NCBI GenBank assembly: GCA_945862465.1
Contig: CAMAYO010000004.1
Location: 1-64,000, forward strand
DNA: 64,000 nucleotides
Reading direction: 5' to 3'
Source: Pseudorhodobacter antarcticus
Lineage (GTDB): Bacteria; Pseudomonadota; Alphaproteobacteria; Rhodobacterales; Rhodobacteraceae
Part shown: positions 53,910-64,000 of the stretch, one piece after another
How the letters are laid out: every line of letters begins with the position of its first letter
Position numbering within the stretch: the stretch's first letter is position 1
Program-made: the position numbers and the translations under genes
The notes under the pieces: generated by a model
The model's input: the letters and a program-made list of their open reading frames with translations, nothing else
Told to the model about the DNA's origin: nothing
The model's database searches: none

Positions 53910-54494
53910 ATGTTTCCCCGCTTGACCAAACGCTTGGAAAAAGCCGCCCAATCGCCCCATGCGCAGGGTGTTTTGGCTTTGGTGGCCTTTTTGGAAAGCT
54001 CGGTCTTTCCCGTGCCTGCCGAAGTGATCTTGGTGCCGATGTGCCTATCGCATCCGCCAAAGTCGCTCCGCTATGCCAGCCTGACTGCGGCGGCCTCGGT
54101 TCTGGGTGGGATTTTTGGCTGGATGATTGGCCATTATCTCTTTGGATTGGTCGCCGCCCCGCTGCTGACGTTCTGGCACGCTATGCCCGCCTTTGAGGCG
54201 CTTAAGGCAGAAACCGGGATGGGGATGATTCTAGTGCTTCTGTTGACCTCGGGTCTGGCACACCTGCCCCCAATGAAAGTTGTCACCATATTGGCGGGGG
54301 CTGTGGGATTTAACCTGTGGCTGTTCATCTTGGCCGCTATCGTGGCCCGAGGGGGTAAGTTCCTTTTGATGGGCTGGGCTTTGCAACGCTACGGCGCCCC
54401 TTTGGCCGAGGCTTTGGCCAAACGCATGGCGCTTGTGGCGGGGATTGTGAGTGTTGGGGTGATCGTCGCACTTGGGGTAAAGTTTTATGGCTAA
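53910..54494 (+). CDS. YqaA-like (DedA/SNARE-associated type) membrane protein
   Basis: FLESSVFPVPAEVILVPMCLSHPPKSLRYASLTAAASVLGGIFGWMIGHYLF. Confidence 0.85.
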   Translation: MFPRLTKRLEKAAQSPHAQGVLALVAFLESSVFPVPAEVILVPMCLSHPPKSLRYASLTAAASVLGGIFGWMIGHYLFGLVAAPLLTFWHAMPAFEALKAETGMGMILVLLLTSGLAHLPPMKVVTILAGAVGFNLWLFILAAIVARGGKFLLMGWALQRYGAPLAEALAKRMALVAGIVSVGVIVALGVKFYG

Positions 54495-54969
54495 GGCCCC
54501 GTCGCGCAGTGCCCTGATCGCTTTGGCCTCAGCGGGGTCTTTCTTGGCCCTCGCAGCGGCCTATGCCTTTCAATATCTGGGCGGTTTGGCGCCGTGCCAT
54601 TTGTGCTGGTTGCAACGCTATCCGCATTTTGCGGCCCTTGGCTTAGGCCTCTTGGCCTTGATGATCCGCCTGCCCGTCTTGGCGCGTCTGCTGGCCCTTG
54701 CAGGGGGGGCAGCGGCACTCACCACCTCGGCAGTCGGTGCCTATCACACCGGTGTTGAGCGCCACTGGTGGCCCGGCCCCTCCACCTGCACCTCTGGCTC
54801 GATCACCAATGTCTCAGCCAAGGATTTGTTGGCACAAATCCAAGCCGCCCCCGTCGTGAAATGCGATGAGGTGGCGTGGCAGATGCTCAGCCTGTCCATG
54901 GCCTCGTGGAACATGGTGTTTTCGCTGGGCTTGGCGGTGCTGTGGCTGATGGCGTCAAGAAAGCACTAA
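54487..54969 (+). CDS. dsbB: Disulfide bond formation protein B
   Basis: YLGGLAPCHLCWLQRYPHFAALG (CxxC) and periplasmic Cys pair. Overlaps the preceding gene. Confidence 0.9.
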   Translation: MAKAPSRSALIALASAGSFLALAAAYAFQYLGGLAPCHLCWLQRYPHFAALGLGLLALMIRLPVLARLLALAGGAAALTTSAVGAYHTGVERHWWPGPSTCTSGSITNVSAKDLLAQIQAAPVVKCDEVAWQMLSLSMASWNMVFSLGLAVLWLMASRKH

Positions 54970-55026
54970 AGCCCTCACTTTTCAGACGTGCCCAAATATC
55001 CATTCAACGTCAGCCCATAAGCGCCC

Positions 55027-56214
55027 CTATAACGGGCTAGCCCCAAACCCCGCGCCCAACAACCGCTCCCCCTCCGCCAAGGCGAAGCGGTCGGTCATGC
55101 CCGCCACATAATCACAAACACACCGCGCCAGCGTTGTTTCATCTTGGGCAGCACCCAGATCGGCTTGCCATTCGGCAGGCAGCAGGCTTGGATCGGCTAT
55201 GAACAACGGAAAAAGCCCGTCAATCACCCGACTAACCCGCGCCCGCTCCACCATAACTGAGGGTGCGCGGTACATCCGCGTGAACAAAAACGACCGCACC
55301 GCTTTTAGCTCTTGATAGAGCGGCTTGGAAAAACGGATCACTGTCGTGCCCATGTGGCGGATCTCGTCCACGCTGCGCGGTTGGGCAGCCGTTAGACGAT
55401 TTTGCGCCACAGCAATCACATCTTCGACCATCACGCCAAACACACGGCGCAGCGCCTCGTGCCTGCGGCGCATCTTCTCAAGGCCGGGATATAGCCTGTC
55501 CACCTCGGCAAAAGCGGGGCCGGTGACAGGCAGGTCCAAAAGGTCTGCCTCGTCAAACAGGCCCGAGCGCAGGCCATCATGCAGATCATGATGCGAATAG
55601 GCGATGTCATCAGCAATGGCCGCCACCTGCGCTTCGGCACTGGCGTGACTGTCAAGCTCTAGATCCCAAGCGGCGTTCACCTCTGCCAAGGCATAGGGCA
55701 AGGGCCCTGCGTGCTTTTCATCGGCAAAGGGTCCAATCAGGGGGCCGTTGTGCTTGGCTATGCCCTCCAAAGTCTCCCATGTTAGGTTCAGCCCGTCAAA
55801 ATCCGCATAATGCCGCTCTAGGCGGGTTACGATCCGCAGGGCTTGGGCGTTGTGATCAAAGCCGCCATAGGGCGCCATCAACCGCTCCATCGCGTCCTCG
55901 CCGGTATGGCCAAAGGGCGTGTGGCCCAGATCATGGGCCAGCGCTATCGCTTCGGCCAGATCGGTGTTCAACCCCAAAACGCCGGCCAAAGTACGCGCCA
56001 CTTGCGCCACTTCGATCGTATGGGTCAGGCGCGTGCGATAGTAATCGCCCTCGTGCTCTACAAAGACCTGCGTTTTGTGTTTTAGGCGACGAAAAGCGCT
56101 GGAATGGATGATCCGGTCACGATCACGCTGAAAGGCAGAGCGAAAGGACGACAACTGCTCGTCATGCAGACGCCCGCGCGATTGGTCGGGGTGACAGGCG
56201 AAAGGGGCAAGCAT
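55027..56214 (-). CDS. dgt: dGTPase (HD domain)
   Basis: RDRIIHSSAFRRLKHKTQVFVEHEGDYYRTRLTHTIEVAQVARTLA, ALAHDLGHTPFGHTGE. Confidence 0.93.
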   Translation of the reverse strand: MLAPFACHPDQSRGRLHDEQLSSFRSAFQRDRDRIIHSSAFRRLKHKTQVFVEHEGDYYRTRLTHTIEVAQVARTLAGVLGLNTDLAEAIALAHDLGHTPFGHTGEDAMERLMAPYGGFDHNAQALRIVTRLERHYADFDGLNLTWETLEGIAKHNGPLIGPFADEKHAGPLPYALAEVNAAWDLELDSHASAEAQVAAIADDIAYSHHDLHDGLRSGLFDEADLLDLPVTGPAFAEVDRLYPGLEKMRRRHEALRRVFGVMVEDVIAVAQNRLTAAQPRSVDEIRHMGTTVIRFSKPLYQELKAVRSFLFTRMYRAPSVMVERARVSRVIDGLFPLFIADPSLLPAEWQADLGAAQDETTLARCVCDYVAGMTDRFALAEGERLLGAGFGASPL

Positions 56215-56366
56215 GACATCTCCCAAAGATTTCCCCCTATATAGCCGCCCTGCCCCCACAAACCAACCCACAGCCCCCAGTTTGCGTTGTGCCAAAAAAC
56301 CCGGCCGACCTTACGCCTTGAACAGCGGCCCCCTTGCGCCTATCTTTCTTATCTAAGGAGTGTCCC

Positions 56367-56699
56367 ATGTCCCTCACCCTACCCCCTCGCGTCACTGACC
56401 GCGCCTTTGACCGTTTGGCCGAAATTGCGGCCCTTACCGGCCAAGCCAAGGCCCTGCGCGTGGCTGTCGAAGGCGGTGGATGTTCGGGCTTTCAATATGA
56501 CATCAAGCTGGATGAGCCCGCAGCCGACGACCTGATCTTGGAAAAGAACGGCCAGCGCGTGCTTGTCGATCAAGTGTCACTCCCCTTCTTGTCCAACGCC
56601 GTGATCGACTTCTCGGCCGAGCTTATCGGCGCGCGCTTTGTCATCCAGAACCCCAACGCCCAATCTTCCTGCGGTTGCGGCACATCTTTCTCGCTCTGA
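56367..56699 (+). CDS. HesB/IscA-type iron-sulfur cluster carrier
   Basis: LRVAVEGGGCSGFQYDIKLDE...NPNAQSSCGCGTSFSL (three conserved Cys). Confidence 0.94.
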   Translation: MSLTLPPRVTDRAFDRLAEIAALTGQAKALRVAVEGGGCSGFQYDIKLDEPAADDLILEKNGQRVLVDQVSLPFLSNAVIDFSAELIGARFVIQNPNAQSSCGCGTSFSL

Positions 56700-56754
56700 T
56701 CCCTCGCCCTCTGCCACATTCGCCCTAACTTCGGTTTTTGAAGCCGGAGGTTTT

Positions 56755-57459
56755 ATGTCTATCGCCCTTATGCTCGGTTCCGCCCCCAATGCCCTGGATG
56801 CGCGTCAGTGGCCCCGTGCGCCCTTTGACCATATTGTCGCCATCAACAACGCTTGGCGCATCCGCGACGATTGGGATGATCTGTGCTGCCCATGGGATTT
56901 CCCCCAAGATCGCCGCCCTTCCCCTACGACACACCAGCGCCTGATCCTGCAAGAAGACTTTGTGCCCACCCAGAACCTTTACGGCGGCTTTGTCTATGCG
57001 GGCGGCACTATGGCCTTCACCACCGCCTATTGGATGCTCGCCGCCCTGAAGCCAAAGGTTCTGGCCGTTTTGGGCTGCGATATGCACTATCCCCCCTCTG
57101 GCCAAACCCATTTCTACGGCACTGGCACGGCAGACCCCTTGCGCCCTGACATCACGCTGCGCAGCCTAGAGGCCAAGTCTGCGCGCCTGATGGTTCTGGC
57201 AGCGTTACAGGGCTGCGCCATGGTCAACCTTTCCACTGGCCCCTCACGCCTTGTCTTTCCCCGCGCCACCCGCGCCGATCTGCCCCAAACCCGCCCCTCA
57301 GCCTTTGACGCAGCCCTTGCCCGCGCAGCCCTTGCCCGCGAGGCAACGCTTGCTTACCAAGTTCCCTCTGGTCGCTATTGGGAAGAGGCAGAGCGCTTTG
57401 ATACCGCCGAACTCGACAGCCTTGATCAGATGTGGCTGGCCGCTGCCCAAATCACCTGA
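56755..57459 (+). CDS. Uncharacterised protein, nucleotide-sugar/MptE/DUF115-like N-terminus
   Basis: MSIALMLGSAPNALDARQWPRAPFDHIVAINNAWRIRDDWDDLCCPWDFP...LAVLGCDMHY. Preceded by an SD-like ggagg. Confidence 0.65.
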   Translation: MSIALMLGSAPNALDARQWPRAPFDHIVAINNAWRIRDDWDDLCCPWDFPQDRRPSPTTHQRLILQEDFVPTQNLYGGFVYAGGTMAFTTAYWMLAALKPKVLAVLGCDMHYPPSGQTHFYGTGTADPLRPDITLRSLEAKSARLMVLAALQGCAMVNLSTGPSRLVFPRATRADLPQTRPSAFDAALARAALAREATLAYQVPSGRYWEEAERFDTAELDSLDQMWLAAAQIT

Positions 57460-57531
57460 GCCTAAACCACAACGCCCTAGATGACAGCGCCGCTCTGACA
57501 GGGTACCAAGGCCCAAGCAGGAGCCTGACCC

Positions 57532-58314
57532 ATGAAAATAGCCACCTTCAACATCAACGGCATCAAAGCCCGCACCGAAGCCTTGCTGGATTGGCTGGCC
57601 GAAGCCCAACCCGATGTCGCCTGCCTGCAAGAGATCAAATCCGTGGACGAGGCTTTCCCCCGCGAAGCCTTTGAAGCCTTGGGCTACCGCGTCGAAACCC
57701 ATGGCATGAAAGCCTTTAACGGCGTGGCGATCCTATCGAAACTGCCGCTTGAAGATGTCACCCGCCGCCTGCCCGGTGACGAGGCTGACGAACAAGCCCG
57801 CTGGATCGAGGCGACCGTGATCGGCCCCAAGCGCGCCGTGCGCCTCTGCGGCCTGTATCTGCCCAACGGCAACCCGACCCCCGGCCCAAAATATGACTAC
57901 AAACTGGCTTGGATGGACAGGATGCTTACCCGTACCCGCACGCTGCTCGCAGATGAGCAGCCCTTGGTCCTGTTCGGCGACTACAACGTTATTCCGCAGG
58001 CCGAAGACGCCGCCCATCCGCAAAACTGGTTGAGCGATGCGCTGTACCTGCCGCAAACGCGCGCTGCCTATCAGCGCCTGCTTAACCTTGGCCTGACCGA
58101 TGCCATCCGCGCCCAAAACCCCGCCCCCGGCACCTATACCTTTTGGGATTTCCAAGCCGGCGCTTGGGAGCGTAACAACGGCATCCGCATCGATCACCTT
58201 TTGCTGTCGCCCCAAGCGGCTGACCTGCTGCAAGCCTCTGGCATCGACAAAGCCGTGCGCGGGCGTGATAGGCCGTCAGACCATGTGCCCGTCTGGATCG
58301 ATCTGGACGCCTGA
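57532..58314 (+). CDS. xth: Exodeoxyribonuclease III
   Basis: MKIATFNINGIKARTEALLDWLAEAQPDVACLQEIKSVDEAFP; IRIDHLLLSPQ; DRPSDHVPVWIDL. Confidence 0.95.
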   Translation: MKIATFNINGIKARTEALLDWLAEAQPDVACLQEIKSVDEAFPREAFEALGYRVETHGMKAFNGVAILSKLPLEDVTRRLPGDEADEQARWIEATVIGPKRAVRLCGLYLPNGNPTPGPKYDYKLAWMDRMLTRTRTLLADEQPLVLFGDYNVIPQAEDAAHPQNWLSDALYLPQTRAAYQRLLNLGLTDAIRAQNPAPGTYTFWDFQAGAWERNNGIRIDHLLLSPQAADLLQASGIDKAVRGRDRPSDHVPVWIDLDA

Positions 58315-59594
58315 TGTATCCCCAAACCTTCTACGCCCAAACCCTCAGCGACCCCACAGCCCGCCCCGCACTGCATGGCCCGCATGAGACGGACACGGTC
58401 ATCATAGGTGGTGGCCTAGCGGGGCTGACCACGGCGCTGGAACTGGCGCGTGAAGGCGTAGCGGTCACAGTTTTGGAAAGTGAAGCGATTGGCTTTGGGG
58501 CTTCGGGGCGCAATGGCGGCATCGTCTCGCCCGCCTTCGCCTGCGGCTCTGACGCCATCACCGCGCGCGTTGGCCCCGATAAAGCCCGCGCCCTGCATAA
58601 GCTGACCATCGAAGGTGTCGAACGTCTGCGCAGCCACATCCAAACCCTGAACATCGCGCAAGCAAAGCCTATTGCGGGCCTTCTTAACCTGCGCCGTTTC
58701 GATCAGGTCCGCGACCTGCACGCCTATGCCGATGAATTTCAACGCGACTACGGCTATGCCTTCACCTACCTTGACCGCAAAGCCATTCAAGACCGGTTAC
58801 AAACCACCCGTTATTTGCATGGGCTAGAAGACCCCCAAGCCCTTCACATCCATCCGCTGAACTACCTGCGCGCTCTGGCGGTCGAGGTGGAGCGTTTGGG
58901 CGGCAAAATCTATGAACAAAGCCCCGCAATAGGCTGTGATCTTGGACCACAAAAGCGCCTGAAAACGCCCATGGGCCATGTCAGTCCAAAGCGGGTCATC
59001 TTTGCCACGGGCGGCTATACCGGCCCGCTGATACCGCGCCTGAAACGCGCTGTGCTGCCGATTGCCACCTATATGATGGTCTCATCCCCCGCCCCCGATC
59101 TTCTGGCGCAGGTGATCAAGACCAAGGCTGCCATCCTAGATGACCGCCGCGCGTCAGATTACTACCGCTTGGTTGATGGCGGCCAACGCCTGCTTTGGGG
59201 CGGTCGCATCACAACACGGGCGGCCAACCCCCAAGGCGTTGCGGCCGAACTGCGCCGCGCCATGTTGAATGTTTACCCCCAGCTTGCCCCGCTGCAAACC
59301 GATCTCGCTTGGTCGGGCCTGATGGCCTATGCCCGCCACCTGATGCCGCAGGTCGGCCAATTGCAGCCCGATGTCTGGCACATCACCGCCTTTGGCGGCC
59401 ATGGGCTGAACACCACAGCGATTGCCGGCAAGGTTCTGGCAGAAGCCATTCTGCACCAATCTGACCGAATAGAGCTGTTTAAACCTTGGGGCCTAGATTA
59501 CGCGGGCGGCCCGATAGGGCTCGCGGTAGCGCAACTGACCTATTGGTATCTGCAAGCCCAAGACCATTGGCGCGAAAGACGGCACGCGTCCTAA
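58314..59594 (+). CDS. FAD-dependent amine oxidoreductase (PuuB/OrdL-like)
   Basis: TDTVIIGGGLAGLTTALELAREGVAVTVLESEAIGFGASGRNGG. ATG overlaps the xth stop. Confidence 0.88.
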   Translation: MYPQTFYAQTLSDPTARPALHGPHETDTVIIGGGLAGLTTALELAREGVAVTVLESEAIGFGASGRNGGIVSPAFACGSDAITARVGPDKARALHKLTIEGVERLRSHIQTLNIAQAKPIAGLLNLRRFDQVRDLHAYADEFQRDYGYAFTYLDRKAIQDRLQTTRYLHGLEDPQALHIHPLNYLRALAVEVERLGGKIYEQSPAIGCDLGPQKRLKTPMGHVSPKRVIFATGGYTGPLIPRLKRAVLPIATYMMVSSPAPDLLAQVIKTKAAILDDRRASDYYRLVDGGQRLLWGGRITTRAANPQGVAAELRRAMLNVYPQLAPLQTDLAWSGLMAYARHLMPQVGQLQPDVWHITAFGGHGLNTTAIAGKVLAEAILHQSDRIELFKPWGLDYAGGPIGLAVAQLTYWYLQAQDHWRERRHAS

Positions 59595-59626
59595 GGGGCC
59601 AATAGGTGCTTCACGTCTTATCGCCC

Positions 59627-60004
59627 TCAGACGGGCAGCAAACAAACCGCTATCCGCCGCCCTTCGCCCAAAAGCACGTTATAGGTGCGTGCGGCGGCGG
59701 GGGAATTCATCGCCTCTACCCCGATCCCCACCCCTTCGAAGGCCGCGCGAAAATCGGCGGGCAGATGGGCAATCTCGGCCCCCGTGCCCACGATCAGCAC
59801 ATCAATCTTGCCCTGCAGCGACAAGGGCGCATCCCAGTCGCCCAAGCCTCCCCAAGGCCCCGCATCCCAAGGGGTCACCAAACACGCCCCGCGCAGCACA
59901 TGGCGGCCCACGCGAAAAAAGCCCGGCCCATAGCCTTCGATGGCAAGGGCCGAACCATAGGTGATTTCTGTCATGCGAATATCAGCCATGACGGGATCAG
60001 GCAT
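59627..60004 (-). CDS. Mth938-like (DUF498) domain protein
   Basis: IDVLIVGTGAEIAHLPADFRAAFEGVGIGVEAMNSPAAARTYNVLLGEGRRIAVCLLP. Confidence 0.88.
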   Translation of the reverse strand: MPDPVMADIRMTEITYGSALAIEGYGPGFFRVGRHVLRGACLVTPWDAGPWGGLGDWDAPLSLQGKIDVLIVGTGAEIAHLPADFRAAFEGVGIGVEAMNSPAAARTYNVLLGEGRRIAVCLLPV

Positions 60005-60977
60005 CTATATTGGCAAACTCGTGATCCGCCCCTTTGCCCGAAGCGCGGGGCTTATCGGTGCGGTCAAGCCCAAGGAACAGCACCAAGTTCTTGGCGACAT
60101 AGACCGAGGAATAGGTGCCCAAAATGATCCCCATGAAGATGGCGAACGAAAACCCCCTGATCACATCGCCGCCAAAGGCCAGCATCGACCCCACCGCCAG
60201 CAAGGTGGTGAAAGAGGTTGCCAAGGTGCGGCTGAGGGTTTCGTTGACCGAAAGGTTCATCACCTCTTTCAGGGGCATCGTCTTGTATTTCATCAGGTTT
60301 TCGCGCAACCGGTCAAACACCACCACGGTGTCGTTGATCGAATAGCCCAAAATCGTCAGCAGCGCCGCCACAATGGTCAGATCAAACTTGATCTGAAAGA
60401 CAGCAAATATCCCCACTGTGATGACCACATCATGCAGCAGCGCCAAAACGCCACCCAAGGCGAACTGCCATTCAAAGCGCAGCCAGATATAGGCCAAAAT
60501 CCCCAAAGACGTCGCAGCCAAGGCGATAATCGACGACCAGACCAGTTCCGAGGACACTTTGGGCCCGACAGTTTCCACTGAAACGATCTTCAGCGCGGGG
60601 TCCATAGCGGTCAGCGCCTCGCTCACGCGCTTCATGTCCGCATTGTCGATCTGATCCTGACCATTGGCAGCCGAAAGTCGAATAGAAGCAACGTGCTGAT
60701 CGGCGCGGAACGACGGGTCAAACACTTCGTTGATCGCCACATCGCCAAGGTTCAGCCCATCCAGCGTTGACCGATAGAGCGCCGTATCAATCACGGTCGC
60801 AGACTCAGTGCGCAGCGTCGTGCCACCCTTAAAGTCGATACCATAATTCAGCCCCATGACGCCCCAAGCGACAAAGGACAGAACCATCAGCACAACAGAG
60901 CCGCCAAAGGTGATCCATTGCAGTTTAAAGAAGTCGATATTGGTTTTTTCCGGGGCCAGTCTTAGACGCCATGCCAT
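59997..60977 (-). CDS. secF: Protein translocase subunit SecF
   Basis: GLNYGIDFKGGTTLRT...TIVAALLTILGYSINDTVVVFDRLREN. Confidence 0.96.
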   Translation of the reverse strand: MAWRLRLAPEKTNIDFFKLQWITFGGSVVLMVLSFVAWGVMGLNYGIDFKGGTTLRTESATVIDTALYRSTLDGLNLGDVAINEVFDPSFRADQHVASIRLSAANGQDQIDNADMKRVSEALTAMDPALKIVSVETVGPKVSSELVWSSIIALAATSLGILAYIWLRFEWQFALGGVLALLHDVVITVGIFAVFQIKFDLTIVAALLTILGYSINDTVVVFDRLRENLMKYKTMPLKEVMNLSVNETLSRTLATSFTTLLAVGSMLAFGGDVIRGFSFAIFMGIILGTYSSVYVAKNLVLFLGLDRTDKPRASGKGADHEFANIDA

Positions 60978-60987
60978 GACGATTACC

Positions 60988-62667
60988 TCACACGATCAGG
61001 GTCTTGGGCTTGCGCCAGTTAAACCAAACCTGAATGATCAAGCGCGTCACGAACAACGCGGTGAACACCGAGGTGATGATGCCGATGAACAGCGCCACGG
61101 CAAAGCCGCGCACGGGCCCTGCCCCAAAGAAATAGAGCACGATCGAGGTGATAAGCGTGGTCACGTTGGCATCTACAATCGCACTCGTGGCGCGTTCATA
61201 GCCCAGTTCAATCGCCCGCGCGGCGGTCTTTGCGTGGCGCAATTCCTCGCGGATGCGCTCATAGACCAGCACGTTGGCATCCACCGCCGTGCCAATTGTC
61301 AGCACAAGGCCTGCAATGCCCGGCAGTGTCAGCGTGCCGCCAATCATCGACAGAATGCCAAAGATGATCCCCATGCTGATCACCAAGGTGATATTGGCGA
61401 AAAAGCCAAAAATACCGTAGCTGGCCTGCATAAAGACGCCCACCAGCACCATGCCGGTGATGGCCGCGATCTGGCCCGCATCAATCGAATCTTGCCCCAG
61501 TTCGGGGCCAACTGTGCGTTCTTCTAGGAAAGTCATCTCAGCCGGCAAAGCGCCTGCGCGCAGCAACACGGCCAGATTGGTTGACCCTTCCACCGTGAAG
61601 TTGCCGGTGATGATCCCCGACCCGCCGGTGATGGCGGTTTGGATGGTGGGGGCCGAGATCACCTGTTTGTCCAGCACAATGGCAAAAGGTTCGCCCACAT
61701 GCGCACCGGTGTATTCGCCAAACTTGCGCGCACCTGATGTGTCGAAGCGGAAGCTCACCGCAGGGCGACCATTCTGGTCAAACGACGGCTGCGCATCGAC
61801 CAGATCGTCGCCCGTCACAACAGGCGCTTCTTCGACCGTGTAATACAGGCCTTGCTGGTCTGCCGCAGGCAACAGCAAATTGCCAACACCCGGATTGGCG
61901 GCTTTATCAGAGCCTTGGCCGATGACCGTGTTAAAGGTCAACTTGGCGGTCGTGCCGATGATGGCTTTGAGTTCCTCAGCCGAGCCGATGCCGGGCACTT
62001 CGATCAAAATCCGGTCTGCGCCCTGCCGTTGGATCGAGGGTTCGCGCGTGCCCGCCGCATCTACCCTGCGGCGGATGATTTCCAAGGATTGCTGCATGGT
62101 GCGGGTATCGGTCGCGGCTTTTTCGGCATCTGACAGCGTGATAACGATATCGCCGCCGTCAGCAACAATATCCATATCCTTCTGACCCGCTCCGGTCAGG
62201 CTGACCACATTCGCGGTCAGGCCTTGCAACTTGGCCAAAGCGGCCGGCATTCCTTCTGGATTGGTCAAGGTGATGCGCAAGGTGCCATCGGGGGAAGGTT
62301 TGCGCTTCACAGGGCCCGTGGCATCGCGCACCTCTTTCAAGGCGTCGCGGGCATCGGGCCAAAAGGCATCCATACGCTGCTTGTAAACATCCGCCAGCTT
62401 CACCTCGGCCAGCAGATGCGCGCCACCGCGCAAATCAAGCCCTAGGTTGACCAGACCAGACGGTGCCCATGCGGGCCAAACCGCCAAGGCAGCGGTTTGG
62501 TCTGGCGTGGCAGCCCCCCCCAGCTTTTCAGCCTTGGCAATGGCTGAGGCTGCATCGTTGTGGGTTTCCACGCGAGAGTAGAACAGGTTGGGCGCGGCAA
62601 GGATCAACCCCACCAGCACCGCGGCCCAAACCACAACACGTTTCCAAAGCGGCGTTTCCAGTTGCAT
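60988..62667 (-). CDS. secD: Protein translocase subunit SecD
   Basis: LGLDLRGGAHLLAEV...LTLPGIAGLVLTIGTAVDANVLVYERIREEL. Confidence 0.96.
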   Translation of the reverse strand: MQLETPLWKRVVVWAAVLVGLILAAPNLFYSRVETHNDAASAIAKAEKLGGAATPDQTAALAVWPAWAPSGLVNLGLDLRGGAHLLAEVKLADVYKQRMDAFWPDARDALKEVRDATGPVKRKPSPDGTLRITLTNPEGMPAALAKLQGLTANVVSLTGAGQKDMDIVADGGDIVITLSDAEKAATDTRTMQQSLEIIRRRVDAAGTREPSIQRQGADRILIEVPGIGSAEELKAIIGTTAKLTFNTVIGQGSDKAANPGVGNLLLPAADQQGLYYTVEEAPVVTGDDLVDAQPSFDQNGRPAVSFRFDTSGARKFGEYTGAHVGEPFAIVLDKQVISAPTIQTAITGGSGIITGNFTVEGSTNLAVLLRAGALPAEMTFLEERTVGPELGQDSIDAGQIAAITGMVLVGVFMQASYGIFGFFANITLVISMGIIFGILSMIGGTLTLPGIAGLVLTIGTAVDANVLVYERIREELRHAKTAARAIELGYERATSAIVDANVTTLITSIVLYFFGAGPVRGFAVALFIGIITSVFTALFVTRLIIQVWFNWRKPKTLIV

Positions 62668-62675
62668 CGGCCAGC

Positions 62676-63008
62676 TCAGACAGACGCAGGTTCGGTCTTG
62701 GACATCACTTGCGTGATCGTATGTTTAACGACCTTCACCTTGACGCCTTCGGCAATTTCAATTTCCAACACATTGTCATCGCCCACTTTGACAACCTTTC
62801 CGATAATGCCACCCGCCGTCAGCACCTGATCGCCGCGCCGAACCGCCTCGACCATAGCTTTCAGGTCTTTCATCTTCTTTTGCTGCGGACGGATCAGCAG
62901 CATATACATGATCCCGAAAATCAGGATCAAAGGCAGGAACGAGGCGACTGCAGAACCAGCCCCCCCAGCAGCACCAGCGGTCTGAGCATAAGCAGCAGTC
63001 ACAAACAT
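62676..63008 (-). CDS. yajC: Preprotein translocase subunit YajC
   Basis: LPLILIFGIMYMLLIRPQQKKMKDLKAMVEAVRRGDQVLTAGGIIGKV. Confidence 0.94.
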   Translation of the reverse strand: MFVTAAYAQTAGAAGGAGSAVASFLPLILIFGIMYMLLIRPQQKKMKDLKAMVEAVRRGDQVLTAGGIIGKVVKVGDDNVLEIEIAEGVKVKVVKHTITQVMSKTEPASV

Positions 63009-63226
63009 CGGTCGTCCTTTCGGTCAAAGATGGCAGTCAGCGGCCACCTTGAAATTTCGCCGCACCCTAGCCTTACGGGGGGATAGGTGCAAGGCGGGGT
63101 CAGCCCCCGTTGTCTTCAAATGCAAGTGTGTAGGGCTAAGTTCAAGGGGACACCCGTTTGAATTGCGCTTCACCCCCGCGCGCTGATCGGGCATATGGGG
63201 GCAACACTCTTCGAAAAGGTTCCGCC

Positions 63227-64000
63227 ATGCACGACATTCGCGCCATCCGTGACAACCCCGCAGCCTTTGATGCCGCCCTCTCGCGCCGTGGCTTGCAGGG
63301 CCTGTCGGCCCAAGTGCTGGCTTTGGATGAAGACCGCCGTGGCAAAATCCTTGCGGCAGAAACCGCAACAGCCGACCAAAACCGCGCTTCCAAAGAAGCA
63401 GGGGCCGCCAAGGGGCGCGGCGATGAGGCCGAGTTTGAGCGTCTTCGCGCAGAAGTCGCCGTGAAGAAAGCGGCCATCCAGCGCCTGACCGAAGAAGCCG
63501 CAGCCGAAGATCAAGCCCTGCGCGATATGCTGATGGGCATTCCCAACCTGCCGCTGGACGGCGTTCCAGACGGCAAAGATGAAACCCAAAACGTCGAAAT
63601 CCATCGCTGGGGCACCCCACGCAGCTTTGATTTCACCCCAAAAGAGCACTTTGAGATTGCGGGTGTGACCCCGAACATGGATTTCGCCACCGCAGCCAAA
63701 CTGTCGGGCAGCCGCTTTGTTGTGCTGAAGGGCGCTGTCACCCGTGTGCACCGTGCCTTGGCCCAACTGATGCTGGACACCCATGTTGACACCCACGGCT
63801 TGACCGAAACTTGGACACCGGTGTTGGTCAAAGACGACGCGATGTATGGCACCAACCAACTGCCCAAATTCGCCGAAGACAGCTATCAAACCACCAACGG
63901 CTGGTGGCTGATCCCCACGGCAGAAGTAACGCTGACCAATTCGGTCGCGGGCGAGATCCTTGAAGAAGCGCAACTGCCCATTCGCATGGCGGGCCATACC
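63227..64000 (+). CDS. serS: Seryl-tRNA synthetase, 5' part cut by window edge
   Basis: [62 protein letters not shown]...[27 protein letters not shown]. Confidence 0.95.
   Translation, partial: MHDIRAIRDNPAAFDAALSRRGLQGLSAQVLALDEDRRGKILAAETATADQNRASKEAGAAKGRGDEAEFERLRAEVAVKKAAIQRLTEEAAAEDQALRDMLMGIPNLPLDGVPDGKDETQNVEIHRWGTPRSFDFTPKEHFEIAGVTPNMDFATAAKLSGSRFVVLKGAVTRVHRALAQLMLDTHVDTHGLTETWTPVLVKDDAMYGTNQLPKFAEDSYQTTNGWWLIPTAEVTLTNSVAGEILEEAQLPIRMAGHT

Noticed and set aside
53600-53910. tRNA-Leu as an integration site for a mobile island
   Set aside because: No integrase, direct repeat of the tRNA end or mobility genes seen nearby.

Overview
The window is a contiguous stretch of an alphaproteobacterial chromosome, most likely Rhodobacteraceae judging from gene content and order. 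I see no rRNA, CRISPR array, transposase, integrase or phage structural module. From left to right it holds: a minus-strand complex I operon (nuoA-N type, nuoL cut by the left edge) with four non-canonical small genes inserted; scpA/scpB/nagZ/SPOR/argS; a two-gene holin + GH108-type endolysin cassette resembling the detached lysis genes of gene transfer agents; ccmE/argC; a solo LuxR-type response regulator; murI; a LysR regulator; a candidate sRNA and a hairpin-rich leader upstream of purL; bolA/grxD; zapA; tkt; two tandem gap paralogs; gmk/yicC; class II DAHP synthase; a GlxA-type regulator; a Liv-type ABC transporter followed by a dimethylglycine/sarcosine dehydrogenase-like gene; a three-gene cassette (SBP_bac_3 binding protein + divergent SDF/DAACS carrier + Asp/Glu racemase); tRNA-Leu(CAA); dsbB; dgt; xth; yajC-secD-secF; and serS cut by the right edge. 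The best candidate for an undescribed system is the binding-protein/SDF-carrier/racemase cassette at 50720-53620. Its carrier appears to have lost the NMDGT sodium motif while keeping the substrate-binding Asp/Arg-Thr of TM8. All family calls were made by reading the translated proteins. No database search was run, and comparisons with known proteins are from memory.
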